A stretch of 64,000 bases of DNA from Allium sativum (GCA_030737875.1 CM060918.1:768360552-768424551), one strand, 5' to 3'. Shown: positions 1-12,946, counted from the first letter of the stretch. The notes: generated by a model not told the origin, from the letters alone. Numbers and translations: made by a program.

Positions 1-1222
1 CCTCCTTTGTACGGCTCAATCCATACAACTACAACTCGCCTTTCTAGGCCTTCTCCAATCCAAAAGAAAATAAAACAGCCAAGCGGCTTGCCAAATAGGC
101 TCATAAATCACCAAACCCATATAAAATAAACGTGTACCTTTTTGTCAGGCATATCATTATATCATTTCCATCTGCTACCCTATCAGCATATACAAGTGCA
201 TTCCCAAACAAAATTCAGATTTTATCCTCAAAACCAAATCCTTCACGCATCCAAGCCGAATCCACTTCTTAACTTAATTCCCATCTATTATCAATTTCAA
301 CTCTTAGCTTTCCAGTCCAATACCATTTTCAGATTCCTGTCTCACAATACAAAATCTGATTCTACTTGCTATATTATATCCCGATTCAATTTCCAGTTAA
401 TTGGTTTCAATTCGATTCATATTTGCTTTTACAAATTTCTATTTAATTTTGTTTTCGTTCAAACAATCTCCCTGGGAGTTTTTAAACAGTTTAGCTCTTT
501 CACAAAAATCAAATATTCCTTTTCAGGATTCAAAACAACTTGTTTTTCTCAAAGCAATTCAAAACAAAATCTTTGGTAGTAATCCGTCACTTAGAACTCG
601 GAAATGAACACTGGTGATGTGGCCAGCATCATCAGAGTTATTTCCCAGCTATCGAAGTGAGTTCAATACTATATCACATATCAAAACCGTATTTAAACAT
701 TTTCATTTTGAAATCTATACCAAACACAATGCTTGTAAAATAAATTAAAATCTCCCAGGATTTTAAAATTCTCACATATTCAATCCAAGTTCATTTGCAA
801 GCTCCTTTCCTACTTTTAGGAAATTTAAATTCCAATTCTGATCTTAATTTCAGATTTTATAAATCTGCTTTTATATTATATGGATTCTAGTTGGTTATTT
901 ATATTACCATTTCATTATAATCAACCAACACATCCAGTATACTATAATACTTCAAATATTAATCATTCTTTTATATTAAAATATAATTTGGGTAAAATTA
1001 TTTCATTTACCCTCTTTACAAAACAATATTGTATCTATTGACAGTTCAACGCTTCTCAACACTTGAACCGACCAACAAACCCAATACAAAACATTTGTAT
1101 ATGAAATTTACAATTACGCTCTCATATATACACTCAATCTCGATCTAGGGTATTACTAACCCAATCTCTATCTAGTTACACCATAGAGCCAAGGTTATTA
1201 CTAAACCTCGCTCTAATACCAC
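1..1222 (-). mobile_element. Internal domain of long-LTR element L0, running off the left edge
   Basis: Read on the minus strand this follows the L0 primer site (1210-1221) and ends, at the window edge, in a stretch clearly homologous to the internal domain of the tandem long-LTR element near 44930-45095 (for example the segment around the word TTGGAGAAGGCCTAG). That domain is only about 1.4 kb long elsewhere, so the L0 polypurine tract and 3' LTR should lie just outside the window. No gag or pol similarity is visible. Small open frames here are not kept between family members, so I read it as non-coding. Confidence 0.8.
1210..1221 (-). promoter_or_regulatory. Primer-binding site of L0
   Basis: The minus-strand sequence TGGTATTAGAGC lies one base beyond the LTR end. 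It matches the 3' end of plant initiator Met-tRNA with one C-to-T change from the TGGTATCAGAGC found in the younger elements here. It fixes the direction of L0. Confidence 0.85.
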
Positions 1223-4200
1223 TGTAACGACCCGGGGGATTCATTGCCCGAATCCCGACAATAATACACCAATCCCGTATTACTTGCCAGAACTAAAGTA
1301 TCGAAACACCAGATACTTGTTTGAAAGAATTTAGAGGGTGAGATAAGAAAGAAAGAAATATTATAATAGAAGAAGAATCGACACAGCATAGAGTCTCACA
1401 TCGCAGCGGAACAAAATATAATACATAAATAAATCTTTATTGAGAGCTTTTAAAAATACTTACCATATCAAACATCAACATCTCTGGTCAGTTGTAATCA
1501 TTTGTCCCATATACAACACACATAGTGGAATAGTAGCTAAATATATAATCATACGTCTGAAATCCTCCAGCTCGTCTCTTCACAACATTCGAGAACCTGG
1601 ACCTGAACAACCCAGGCTAACCCGAGCATTTACAAAACACCGGGCCAGTCCGGTGAACCAGAGTGAGAAAAATACACTAAGTTTTAACGGATCACACAAC
1701 TTGATTTTAAAGTCAAAATCTTTTAAAAAGAAAATGATAATCATAAGACGAAATCCACACATAAAAACAGGCAGTTTTTACCTTACGATAACCCAAAATG
1801 TTTTTGAAATCAATATCTTTTCTGATATTATAATAGTGTCTAAATACAAGTAAATAATAATCTAGCAGAACGCTTGCATCTCACACTCTACGTATATAGT
1901 ATACAATCAAAACCACGGGCACTTATTGGAGATTGGATTCCGACTATGACAAGGTATGGAACCACTTGCCGATAGTGTATCTCTAGAGGTGAATACACTG
2001 GGTTCAATAAGAATGTCTTGCAACCCGGCCCACACATGACCGACCACTCATTTCGCTTGAGTGTATCGAATGTATATCACCAACGGCTGGGCTCAAACCA
2101 CTGTTTCCCAATAAGGGACAGAATCGAAATAGATTAAAGAAGGAATTGGATTTTCTCTAGATAGGTGATTATACACCCTAATGGGAGCGACCCACATAGC
2201 CATGCTACCTGCCCGATTTTTGTCATTTCCTGGTTGATGAGGCTTGAGTCTACGCTTTATCAGCACATCATATTTGCTTCGAATGTCACATCGTTAGATC
2301 CATCAACAGTCACTAATTGACGTCCACAACCATACGTTATGTGTGTTAGCTAAAAGAAGTTTCCTTCTCTGCTTCCACTCTTGGTACAGTTGGAGAAATC
2401 AATGTACGTGACCTTTCTGGAAATATTCTGTCAGATATTCATCCATACAAGTCACCTAGGAACAGGATGAGCTGAAGGTACCCTTCTACTGCATTCTAAG
2501 AATCACCCTGAGAATCAATAGCGAGAAGTCCTTGCGAATCCGTAGATTTCAACAACGACAGAATCACAGTTTATCTCTACTTGCAAGTCAGAGATTTTAA
2601 GTAATCCTTTCGCTTATGAAGATCCATGGTCTTCAATAGCTCCGTCTTGAATTAATATCTTTAATGTATTCGTATTTGCTGGACGGAATGGTTTTCGAAT
2701 ATAAATTCGATCCCGGTCTTTCCGTACCAACAATCGTATGGGCCAAATTCGATAGTCGGTTATTTAACTATCAAATAAAACAACATTTCATCCATAACCA
2801 AATATATTCACTGATTCACTACTCAGTATCCTTTGGCCTCTTGAATGAACCATCCGTTAATTTTGTTCTTCAAATTTTCCAATATTTGGAACATCGCTTC
2901 TACTTCTTATTATAAATTAAGAATGTTCTCCAAATTCAGTTTATTCAACTTATAAATATTTCGAAACAGTTTATAATATCATTTACAGAAATCATAACTT
3001 ATGTTTTCCCCAACTATTCTCGTTAATAAACTAATATCATTCTTGGATAATCGTGAAGTCATTCAAGTTCGGTTATTTTATTTACCTCTCAAACCTTGAC
3101 CAACAACATTCATATCTTCAGAATAACCAGAAGTTTGTTAACCACACATTTCCCTTTTGAAACTCTATATAAAATCTCAACCACGTTTACTTAACCAATA
3201 TTAAGTAAACTCTTATTAAACTCTTTCGATTTATGTTAATAATCATTTACAATACCATATACAATCTTAGATTCTATTAGAAATAGAATCCTTAAAAAAA
3301 TTTCCTTAATAACTCTATATTGTTATATTACAAATTATTTTCAACCACTTAATTTCATTTGCTTAAAAACAAAGCTTCCATAAATCTTATATTAATATTT
3401 TATACCATTATTATGTTGATATCTTTTCAAATCCTTATATTTATATTTATTAAACAATTCAACTTATTTTTATCACACTCCCTTTAAATCATACTCGACC
3501 CCTTTGTCTAGAAAACATATAATAATCCTTTGTAAAATCTCGTATCCAAAATGGTTTGTCTCATTTGTAACAAATGTTACAAATCACATTCATAAACCCT
3601 TACTTTTATTTACTAACTTGATTCCATTTTCAGAACTTTCAATTTCCATTTATAATATCTTTTGTAATTTAATTACAACAACTTGCCATTCGTTTTCATT
3701 TCCTCATTTTTAACTTGATTGAAAATATCATTTTCAATTCATTTTTGACAACTAATATTCATCATCGTTATCCAAAACTTTAACTTCATTTAAAATCATG
3801 CCTTCAGTTAGCATTCCGACCTTCAGAATATCACATTCCGAACCTCGGAATAAGATCACTTCCGTTTATTTAACTAAATCTCATTTATAAATTTCATTTA
3901 TAAATTCATATTGGTATATTTAACTTTGATTCTATTTAATATATGAAATCTCATTTCTAAATCACCACTCATTTCAAATCTATCGATTTGTTAATCTCAT
4001 TCACGAAATGATATTAAATCACATTTCGTATTTATTTGAAACACCGTTTGTTACAAATGATCATTTATTACAAAACATTTCTCTTCGTACTCTTTTACAC
4101 ATTCTCGTATAATCATGATTTAATTTTTCCATTTCGATGTTCTGGAATCCATTTAAACTTTCGTTGCGACCGTTAAAGCCTTTACAAAACCATTTTATCG

Positions 4201-4951
4201 TTTTATTTATCAGTACAATAATGTTTATCTCGTTTAACTATTTATTTGATAATATCATAAATCTTTATTAGTTATACTTTTAAATAATCGTAAAAACTGT
4301 AAACGCAGCTACGATGTTTATTTTACGATAAAAATCGTATTTGGAAACTATTTATAAATATATCTTTAATTTTGGAAACCATTTGAATTTAACTAATATC
4401 GATTTCGAAAATTCATTTCTTTCAACCGACGGTACTAAAGAGGCAAATGGCTACTATAGTACCAAACCATGAAATATAAACCAATTTCACATTTCATAAC
4501 AAACAATTTTATCATATTGATAAACGTTATCAGTATTATCCAATTTGTTATTCCCTGCAAAACAATGGTTACTACAATTTCAATCATTTAGTTCAATATG
4601 GCCAATCAAGATTCGGTTTCCATCTAAACAGTTTAAAAATACGGTCGATAATAATGTAACAGTCTATACTGCGCTAATAACAGAAATGCAAGCATTAAAT
4701 TATTTATTTATAATGTTTATAGTGTTATAAACGTAACCACTGGGGTAAGTTACCTCAATTGGATTTAATTGTTAAAAATAACGATTTGTTTTCAATTAAA
4801 TTAAACGAACGTTTAATTTAACTGTTCTGTCCATACATGAATATAAAATCAACAATGAACAAACAAAAAAACAACCGTTAACGAGTGTAGCACACAATTA
4901 TGAAACCCGGCTTATACAAAATATAAGTAGCAAAAAAAATGAGTGAGTTTA

Positions 4952-4957
4952 ACTCAC
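4952..4957 (-). promoter_or_regulatory. Candidate 5' splice site in L0 LTR
   Basis: The minus strand reads CAAG/GTGAGT, a consensus donor, followed by TTAAACTCAC so that the donor sits in a small hairpin (GTGAGT-TAA-ACTCAC). The tandem-array LTRs have the equivalent CAACG/GTGAGT with a similar downstream CTCAC. Shared placement downstream of the TATA box suggests a leader donor. No acceptor has been identified. Confidence 0.4.
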
Positions 4958-5244
4958 CTTGATTCTCAGCTATCTCCAAAGTGATTTGATTTTTATGCTA
5001 ACTGATGTTAAATTTTAGCTTTAATCCCAACCGTCATAGAAATTTACCAATCCATATCCTGAATGTGGTTAGTTCTTCTACGAATGTGACGCCGCTGATT
5101 GTATGCGATTCCGACCTTGTATGAGTTAGGAACAAGATTAATAAGAATTTCGTTAACTAAATGAGTAACCAAAGTTGGCTAAACAACCCATCCTGCTCTC
5201 TTGAGCTGCTCCATACTTTCTTCTTCCTTCACGTGTTCTCAAAC

Positions 5245-5245
<1 letters not shown>

Positions 5246-5288
<43 letters not shown>
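5246..5288. repeat. (TA)n microsatellite
   Basis: Uninterrupted TA dinucleotide run of about 20 units inside the L0 LTR. Confidence 0.95.
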
Positions 5289-5291
<3 letters not shown>

Positions 5292-6556
5292 GCGTAACAC
5301 CTAGGGTACTTACCCAAACCACATAGCTTTAGAATTTGTAAAATAGCTTGAAACATGTACTGCGAAGTGAAAGGCTGCAGTAAATAAAACTTACCACTTT
5401 GCCTAATGCTTGTATTCCGAGACTTCATAGTGTCCTTACACCTGTACATGCGTTCCCTTCCCCATTTATCCATGCAACATTTCTATCTCACAATTCTTGA
5501 ACCTACGTCCTCTCTTTTTCTTTTTTTCAAATAAGGGCCCAAGGCCCAACGTCAATAACCCAATACGCTAACGCAAAATGCACAGTTTTGTTTCTTCCTG
5601 TTTGAAGCTTTCTTTTCCGCATCCTTCTCCTTTCTGCCGCATTTGTTTTCCACCCTTTTTTTTTGTACTGAGCCGCTGTAACGACCCAGAAAATCTGAAC
5701 CAATTTAAAATTTTTAAATTGGCTAAAATAATGGATTTTAAATATTTAAAATAAATATTTAAAATAAATATTTTAAATAATAGCAATGAAAAGTGAGTTT
5801 GAATCGACATTTGAAAGCGAATATAATTAATTATAATTATAAACAAGGCCTGAAATGGCGCGGTAGTTTCAAAATTTGAATTCAAACTTTGTCGAACTGT
5901 ACCGGGTGCAAAACAAAACGGATTTGAGCGAAACCAAAAATATTTAAATCTGTTAGTGAATACCTTTCTAACGAATCTGAAAAACCGAATTTTCATAGCG
6001 GAAAGCAAAAGTTATGGCCGAATGAATTTTCAGAAAGGTCGCTATGGAATTTATATAGCCCGTGAAATTGGCCATTTTGCATACGACCTCGGAATTCGAT
6101 GAAACCACTTTTGTTGGATCTGAGATTTGAAGTTATTACTAGGTTTCAAATTTCATAATTTTTGAAGCTATATGTGGGCGTGGCAAAGGAAAACGTGTTT
6201 TGATCAATTACAGTTAAATTAGATCGACCAGAAATGGGCCTTTTTGCAAACGGTCTCAGAATTCGATGAAACTAGTTTTGTTGGGACCGTATCGTCAAAA
6301 CATAGTCAGATTTATTTTTCTGGAATTTTTCGAATCAGTTTGTGGCCCTGGCAAATTGAAATGTACATTCAAATTGAATATTGAATGTTTTATATTTTAA
6401 TTTGAAGGAAAACTGACTGAAACAGTCGAATGGGCCTACGAAACTTATCCTATTGTGTTCAGAATGGGGTAAAATGCTAGGGACGACAGTCGTTGGGTTT
6501 AGATTGGCGGTCGTGTCAGAAAACCCCTTTAAAACCCACCGGCCAATCATAATTTT

Positions 6557-6563
6557 TATATAA
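6557..6563 (+). promoter_or_regulatory. TATA box of L1 LTR
   Basis: TATATAA followed by an A run and a pyrimidine-rich CTTCTTTTCTCTCTCCCC stretch about 25-40 bases downstream, typical of an LTR transcription start. A possible leader splice donor, CTGAG/GTACGG, follows at 6930/6931. Confidence 0.55.
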
Positions 6564-7639
6564 AAAAAAAGAAAAATCTTCTTTTCTCTCTCCCCGATCG
6601 AAGGCGGAAACCGCTTGAAACCTTCCCCCTCATTTTCTGATCAATCCACGCCGAATTAGCTCGTGCCATAGTTGAACTTTTTGAAGATCTTCTCGAGATC
6701 TTCAAATCCATATAAAGTTTGGAATTTTTCGTGGCCTGTGGAGGGAGGATCGACGCCTAGAAGTCGACGACTTCAATTCGCCGCCGCCGCCGCCTGGGAC
6801 CACTGAGCTGGACCCCACCTCCGGCGAACCAGCGCCTCTCCTCCCCCTTCGACGCTGCAAAGGCCGATCGACGAATGGCTACACGGATTTCGAGATAAAT
6901 CCAAACCTAGTATTGAACCTTTCAGCTGAGGTACGGCTTGTTTTATTTTCAACTGTTTTAACACCTTTAAACCGTTGCAAACTTTGAAAAATCATATCTT
7001 TTTGCTGTGTTGATGAAATTCAGTGAAACAAGAGACAGTGGACTCGTGTGGACGTCTTCTACCTTCTAGAAGAGACCGCATATTTTTCTAACCCTTCTGC
7101 TATTTTTGGTGGAGTGGAACCCAATGTGAGATTTCTAATTTATAAACGATATGGAAAACGACGATGTATAAATTATATGGTCGATGTATGGGTTATATAA
7201 GCATTGTACACCTTATGTATAAGCGTTGTATAAGTTGTACATTCGATGTATAAGATATATATGCGTTGTAAAAATTATATATGTGTTGAAATAGAAGTGA
7301 ATTGCTATATATATATATATATATATACACACACGTCCCTCGTCTACAAACCATGGACGATATTTATTGTTTGTGATTGGAATTGATTGATTGTGGTTGA
7401 AAAATACCCATTTGTGGTTGAGAAATATTTGGTTGAAACCACATAGAATTAGTTTGTGGAAATGAAATAAATATACATGCTGCCTGCGTGCGAAGTAGAT
7501 GCATGATTCCCCATTGCCAAAAACCACGAGATTTTAAGGTAGAGCGAGGAGCCGTACTAGGGACGGTCCCGGTTTTAACTACCCTGCCGTTATGTTGCCG
7601 AAATTTTGAATAATATTCAATGTTTGAATTATTTTCATT

Positions 7640-8260
7640 TGTTGAAACTATATTTATTCGTTGAATAGAAAACCTTCATGTGTTGAATCGAAATTCATTC
7701 ATTGAATTGAAATTCATGTATTGAATGGTATTCATGTTTTAAATATAAAAATAACCTTTTTATCGATATATACAAACTATAGAAAACCCTCATGTGTTGA
7801 ATCGAAATTCATTCATTGAATTGAAATTCATGTATTGAATGGTATTCGTGTTTTAAATATAAAAATCACATTTTTATCTATATATATAAACTATAGAAAA
7901 CCTTCATGTGTTGAATCGAAATTCGTTCGTTGAATTGAAATTCATGTGTTGAATGGTATTCGTGTTTTAAAATATAAAAATCACATATTTATTTATATAT
8001 ATAAACTATAGAAAACCTTCACGTGTTGAATCGAAATTCATTCGTTGAATTGAAATTCATGTGTTGAATGGTATTCATATTTTGAAATAAATTGTTTTAT
8101 AACAAAAATCACATTTTTAACACCTATATGAACTATAGAAAATAGTCGTGTTTTGAAATAAATGGGTTTATAATAAAAATCCTAATTTATCACCTATATG
8201 AACTATAGAAAATAATCGTGTTTTGAAATGAATTGTTTTATAATAAAAATCACATTTTTA
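7640..8260 (+). repeat. Tandem repeat of ~114 bp units in L1 LTR
   Basis: Units begin at AAAACC(T/C)TCATG near 7669, 7783, 7897 and 8012, spaced 114, 114 and 115 bases, followed by two shorter diverged units near 8137 and 8210. Each carries the word CATGTGTTGA or a close variant. The same word recurs on the minus strand in L3 (36590-36914). Confidence 0.85.
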
Positions 8261-8314
8261 TTATATAATAAAAATATCATTTTTATCCAATGTATGAAAA
8301 GAATATAGTTTGAA

Positions 8315-8322
8315 ATCGAAGA

Positions 8323-8369
<47 letters not shown>

Positions 8370-8836
8370 ATTGAAATATATCGAATAACGACGCTGCAGT
8401 TCGTATTTTGAAACCGCGATTTCAAATGATTATACTGGGAGATCCGACCATCGGATTTTCCTGAAATCGCAACCGTTGGGTTTGCTTTGGAAATATCTTT
8501 CCAACGGCACCAACTTTGTAAAATTCCAACGGTTGGATTGTCTGGAATGTTTAATTCAAATCTGAAGAAAAACAGCGCCAGAATCGATTATATTTATATA
8601 TATATATATATATATATAAATATAATTATATTTAATCGAATAACGATGCTGCAGTTCGTATTTTGAAATCGAAACTTCAAACGATTATACCGGGAGATCC
8701 GACCGTCGGATTTTCCCGAAACTGGAACCGTTGGATTCGTTTTGCAAAGACCTTTCTAATGAAGTAAATTTTGTGAAGATCCAACAGTTAGATTTTTAGA
8801 TATGTGTAAATCAAATCTGAAGAAAAACAGCGCCAC
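8315..8836 (+). repeat. Two-copy tandem duplication (~250 bp) in L1 LTR
   Basis: Copy one (about 8315-8580) and copy two (about 8581-8836) each contain a (TA)n tract, then CTGCAGTTCGTATTTTGAAA, a GGGAGATCCGACC block and a terminal GAAGAAAAACAGCGCCA. They differ by many substitutions, so the duplication is old. Confidence 0.85.
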
Positions 8837-9798
8837 GGTCGCGTTATGACCCGAAGCGTCATTTTGAATAAATTGGCTATTTTAAATAAATAAAAATAGA
8901 GATAAATCGTTATAAAATATTATAAACGATATGGATGTGATTTAGAAATTAACTGAAGGTTGGCTAAGTCGAATGGTTTCCTGGGTGTTGATCTGATGTT
9001 GGTTTCGGCCTTCGGGGTTAATATTTGGGAAATCGTTCTCTTACTGATTGACGGTTAGTGACTAATGAATTGAAATGATGCGTGTGTATGATAGTGTTGC
9101 ACTTGTTTATTATATACGCGAGTTGCTAAGAAAGACTGGGTTTATCCCATTCTGAATAACTGAATCGACGATAAGGAATCGAAGAAGACAGTGGTCGAAG
9201 ACCGGAGATCTTCACCTCGTTTGTATGGCAACCGAGGTCCTGATTGGGAAGCATCCCGAAATATGGATAATGAATAGTGATCGTCCAGACGTACGTGGTG
9301 ATCGATGGGTTTGCGAGGTATATAGTGCCTCTGGTTTCGTTCAGACCCAGAACGGACTTGCAAATGGACAGTGTGTCTGACATTGGAATTTATTCTGTGT
9401 GATTGATAGCCATCAGTTGCATGGTGTGAATTGCCTGTGTGGCATGCTAAGATGCAGTGATTAGGGCTTCTGTTGAAAAGCAAAGTCTTGTGGTGATGAT
9501 CAAAGCCCCGCCCGTGTGGTGTAGCTTTGTGTATAACGTAAATTCGCGAGCCTCACACCCCGGTATGAACCAGAAATGGGAGAAAGGACCTCAGGGAGGG
9601 CCTGCGTTTCCTCCTAGCTAGAAGTGGCACCAGTGGTTTTACACGCCCTAACGAGTTTGACTTATGTAGTTGTTGCTGTTGCGAGGCGCCTCAGTTAGAT
9701 CGGACGATCCGGGTCCGATGGAGTCATTTGTTGGCTCGCTTATGCCCCAAAGAGCGGGGAAACGTAGTGTTCATGCATTTTAATCCACTCCGTGTGGA

Positions 9799-9803
9799 CC
9801 GGC
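9799..9803 (+). repeat. Target-site duplication of Tekay-1 (left)
   Basis: CCGGC directly before the LTR; the identical CCGGC follows the 3' LTR at 21521-21525. An exact 5 bp duplication confirms a single integration of the whole 11.7 kb element. Confidence 0.97.
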
Positions 9804-10079
9804 TGTAACACCCCGCGAATTCTATAACTGTGAAATTCACAAATTAAAGTATAATCAATTTCAAATCAAAGAACTAAGGGAAACGGGATACGCCATTGCG
9901 TTCGTCTCGGAAAAATACGCGAAATAGAGTCCGAGTTTTCGAAAAACGGAGTCCGTATGAAGAAGATATGGCCTTCGGAAGTTTCTGAATTAAGTTTAAA
10001 ATTCAAACAGAATAAAACAGTTTAAAATTCCAAAAGCAGGCCCAATGGGCCAGGGCGGAAAAACACCCGCCGAACGCAC

Positions 10080-10170
10080 CCAGGTCGACTGGGCTGTCGA
10101 CCTGGCCTAACCAGGTCGACAGGGCTGTCGACAGGCATGTCGACCTGGTCCAGAGCCAGGTCGAACCCAG
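10080..10170 (+). promoter_or_regulatory. GTCGAC palindrome cluster in U3
   Basis: Repeated GTCGAC cores embedded in longer inverted repeats, e.g. CCAGGTCGAC paired with GTCGACCTGG across a six-base gap, about 150-250 bp upstream of the TATA box. The 3' LTR has the same cluster at 18511-18612 with one extra 13 bp unit, and Tekay-2 has a rearranged version at 37169-37262. It may be an enhancer or a fold-back structure; no function is shown. Confidence 0.6.
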
Positions 10171-10322
10171 TCCAGCCTGGCTGGCCTATTCTATGTTGGT
10201 CGATTTTATGTGGTCTGCTTTGTCATTAGGGCTAGGTGGCAGGCTCTAATTGGTCTCTCCTTAGGATGAATGGCTACGATCAATCCAAGCAACATCAATG
10301 GTCCTAATCAGTTCATTACCCC

Positions 10323-10330
10323 TATAAAAA
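10323..10330 (+). promoter_or_regulatory. TATA box of Tekay-1 5' LTR
   Basis: CCCCTATAAAAATAACCC context; the duplicate lies at 18766-18775 in the 3' LTR. The start site is inferred about 30 bases downstream. Confidence 0.7.
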
Positions 10331-10383
10331 TAACCCTAGACTCAACCCTAATCTATTCATTCAAAAATAAGAACAAAGCCGCC

Positions 10384-10404
10384 ATGTTACTGAGGAACGA
10401 CTAG
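10384..10404 (+). other. Possible leader uORF (six residues)
   Basis: ATG in a GCCGCC context within the inferred first exon, reading M-L-L-R-N-D-stop. The 3' LTR copy has a silent difference. This is the first ATG after the inferred start site and could limit translation of a leader-containing RNA. Too short to judge on its own. Confidence 0.3.
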
Positions 10405-11742
10405 GGGTAGCCACCAATTGGAGAGAAGATTAGGAGGAAAATTCTAAGGCATAAAGCAACTCAATCAAATCAAATCGCATCTTCAAATCAATAAATTTGA
10501 GAATTCGCCACCATTGTAAGTAGAGTATTACTTTGGTATGAACAAATAACTGTGTTGGTTTGTATACTTGATTGTGGTGATAAATAATTCATAATTTGTG
10601 CGTTACTAAGGTTCTTATCGATTTGGAATATTGTATACGTTTGGATATTCTCGAATTTTGTTATTCAGTTATGAAAAACTACATGCGGTAGTTTTATGCA
10701 AGTGTACGTTTGGAATATTCGCAAATTATGTAATCCTTGTTGAAGCTACATGTATGTAGTTGTTTAATTGAAACTCATGTAAGTTTGGGGTTTTGCTACT
10801 ATGCCATCATAATGTGTATTTTTATACAAACATCATTTTTATGAAGTAATTGGAATAAGTTTGGGTTATCATAGTCCATATGAAATTATGTTGAAAATTT
10901 GGCATCATGATCTATGTATTAAGTCATGCTTTTGTACTAGAAAACCTATTTGCAAACTTATGAATATGACTAGGCTATGATTGATATTTGGCATAATTGA
11001 AATCCATGTTAAGTCTATATTATATGATGACATATGTGGTACATAGCTAGGTTAGATTCAAAATCCCTTTTTGCAAGTTTGCATGACTAAAGTAAAAATC
11101 ATGATTTCATGTTAGAAATATTTATGCCAAGGTTATGTGAACAAATTTAACTATACTTTTGTATTAGCCACAAAAGTAGACACCTTTGTAAACATGTAGT
11201 AGTCTTATGAACATGATTTGCTTATGTTTGACATTATGCCTGAATAAAAATATAGGTTTATGTTGTAGTTAAAGCCTATGTGTCGAAAGTGATATTCTTA
11301 ACTTAACTACAAGTTTACATGCTTTGATTCATGTCACTTATGCTTTATGACCAAAGTATATGTCACATGTCACTACTATGCAAGTACACCAGTTTCTATT
11401 TTGTATTTCCAACGTCATATTGCAAGTTCATGCGTTCACATTCCCCTTTTCGTGTATGTAATCACGCTTTAAGCCTCCCCTTTTCGCATGGCTAAGTTGG
11501 GCTTTAAAAGGCTAAGCCCAACATATATATAATAAACGGACGTGTTAAACGGGGGGAAATAACGTTGGGTTAAAATTACTAATGAATGAAAATATAAAAT
11601 AGAAGGGCCCAAATTCAAGTATGGGTTGGGCCCATGATAGGTGTAACCTTTACACCATTAACTTAATAATGGGCCGCAAATATTTACATATAAGAAAATA
11701 AAGAAGAAAGACAAAATATGTAAATGTAGAACATACGATGTG

Positions 11743-11947
11743 TTTAACCCGAGGTTGGATTGAGTTGTCATGTAAACCTGCCCGGAACCGCCCGGCTGTC
11801 CAGTAGTCACAACAATACCTATCCAATGTGGGAGGTTAAACATGGAGCCCAATAAGGACCCGAGGTTAGACTGAGTTGTGGCGTAAGACTGCCCGGAACC
11901 AACCGGCAACAGGCAGCCACAACAATACCTGTCTAATGTGAGAGGTC
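11743..11947 (+). other. Twin conserved hairpins in Tekay-1 5' LTR
   Basis: Hairpin A: TTTAACC (11743-11749) pairs with GGTTAAA (11834-11840), and TTGGAT (11755-11760) with ATCCAA (11821-11826). Hairpin B: GACC (11857-11860) pairs with GGTC (11944-11947), TTAGAC (11866-11871) with GTCTAA (11931-11936), and GTTGTGGC (11875-11882) with GCCACAAC (11916-11923). Both apical loops carry CCCGGAACC followed by a second (C)CCGGC. Tekay-2 has the same pair with different but still complementary stems (61324-61531), which argues for a selected RNA fold. Confidence 0.75.
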
Positions 11948-12946
11948 AAGGCTTTAATAAGACAATTAAGGCTGAGTCAGGATTGTTAGGATTAAGTGAA
12001 CTAAAGACTTAATCAAAATGGAACATGCTAAACTAAACGGACTGGTGGGGGTTAGGTTAGGAAACACTTAACCAACTTAGCATGTTGGCTAGAGATAGAA
12101 AACCTAGTAACGGGGGACCCTTTTCAGCAGTAACCCTAGAAGGTGTATCAGGATACCCTGAAACTAGGCAGGGTGGGGCACGATTACTGGGCTGATTGTA
12201 AGAGGTCAAATCGACAGCGGTGGTGTAGCAGTGTAGGTTCTAACGGGGTGCGGGCGTGCACACACTCCGGCGCAGAAAAATAAAGCACTGGGCACCAGTA
12301 GCATACCTGTGCATTCTAAGGTTGTGTCGGGCCGCCGCCATGGGACTTGATACACCCCATGGTGGGACCAGCATAGGTAACTACAACATCGGGGGCCGTA
12401 AGACACATGTAACTATGCGAGTAGGAGCCGATCATCATAGAACGGATAACACCACCCTGATTATGGGGTGCCAGTTGGAAACTAGTTTATATGGGTTCAG
12501 AGATTAACATGGGGTACGATAGCATATTCGACCCTAGACAACTTAACCAAGTTATAGTGCTTTCCCACTTCTTGTTTATACTTTTCATACCCAGTTCTTT
12601 ATTCATAGACAGAATAGTACTAGACTTAATCAGGCTTTATGTCTGACTCTACTTTTCTTTCGTCTTCTTTTCTTCCGTTTCCCCCCCACCCAAGGTCCAC
12701 AGGGAGGGAACACTGCAGCTTGACCAGCCTTAACATCCAGCTTGAAGAAGAGAAATGTATTGCTTGGACCTTTTCGTTTGAAACTATGGCTTTGGACAAA
12801 CTCTATGGGGCTTTTGCAGTTTATCTATGTTTTATTTATGCTTCTTTAAATGATGTAATCAAGACAGATTATGAAAGTGTTATGTTTTTGGGAAAGATGT
12901 AAGACAATTATGGTGATGTTGTTGTAACACGTATTTGCTTTTATGG

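Larger units (their letters stand above)
1223..5676 (-). mobile_element. L0 5' LTR, downstream (R/U5) part
   Basis: On the plus strand it starts TGTAACGACCC at 1223, so on the element's own strand the LTR ends in ...TTACA right before the PBS. The LTR is interrupted at 5676/5677 by L1 and resumes at about 27143, ending at 28592; without the insert it is about 5.9 kb. Homology to the 6.55 kb LTR of the tandem at 37377 is visible, for example the block with TCGCTTGAGTG near 2055 versus its counterpart near 43160. AT-rich, no credible coding frame. Confidence 0.8.
5677..9803 (+). mobile_element. L1 5' LTR, left part
   Basis: Starts TGTAACGACCCAGAAAATC; the same start recurs at 23725 after a polypurine tract, identifying it as an LTR edge. 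It is interrupted at 9803/9804 by Tekay-1 and resumes at 21526, ending at 22400; without the insert the LTR is about 5.0 kb. The uninterrupted sequence at the Tekay-1 site can be read in the related LTR L3 (minus strand, about 34185-34210). The LTR holds a TATA box at 6557, direct repeats at 7640-8260 and 8315-8836, and a looser repeat at about 6060-6330. No coding frame is convincing. Confidence 0.85.

Noticed and set aside
142..579. A 145-codon gene at the left edge
   Set aside because: It lies antisense within the L0 internal domain, has a phenylalanine/serine-rich AT-bias translation and no conserved counterpart.
12256..12902. Small genes in the Tekay-1 LTR (repeated near 20692-21335)
   Set aside because: Frames differ in Tekay-2, contain no domain, and repeat only because LTRs repeat.
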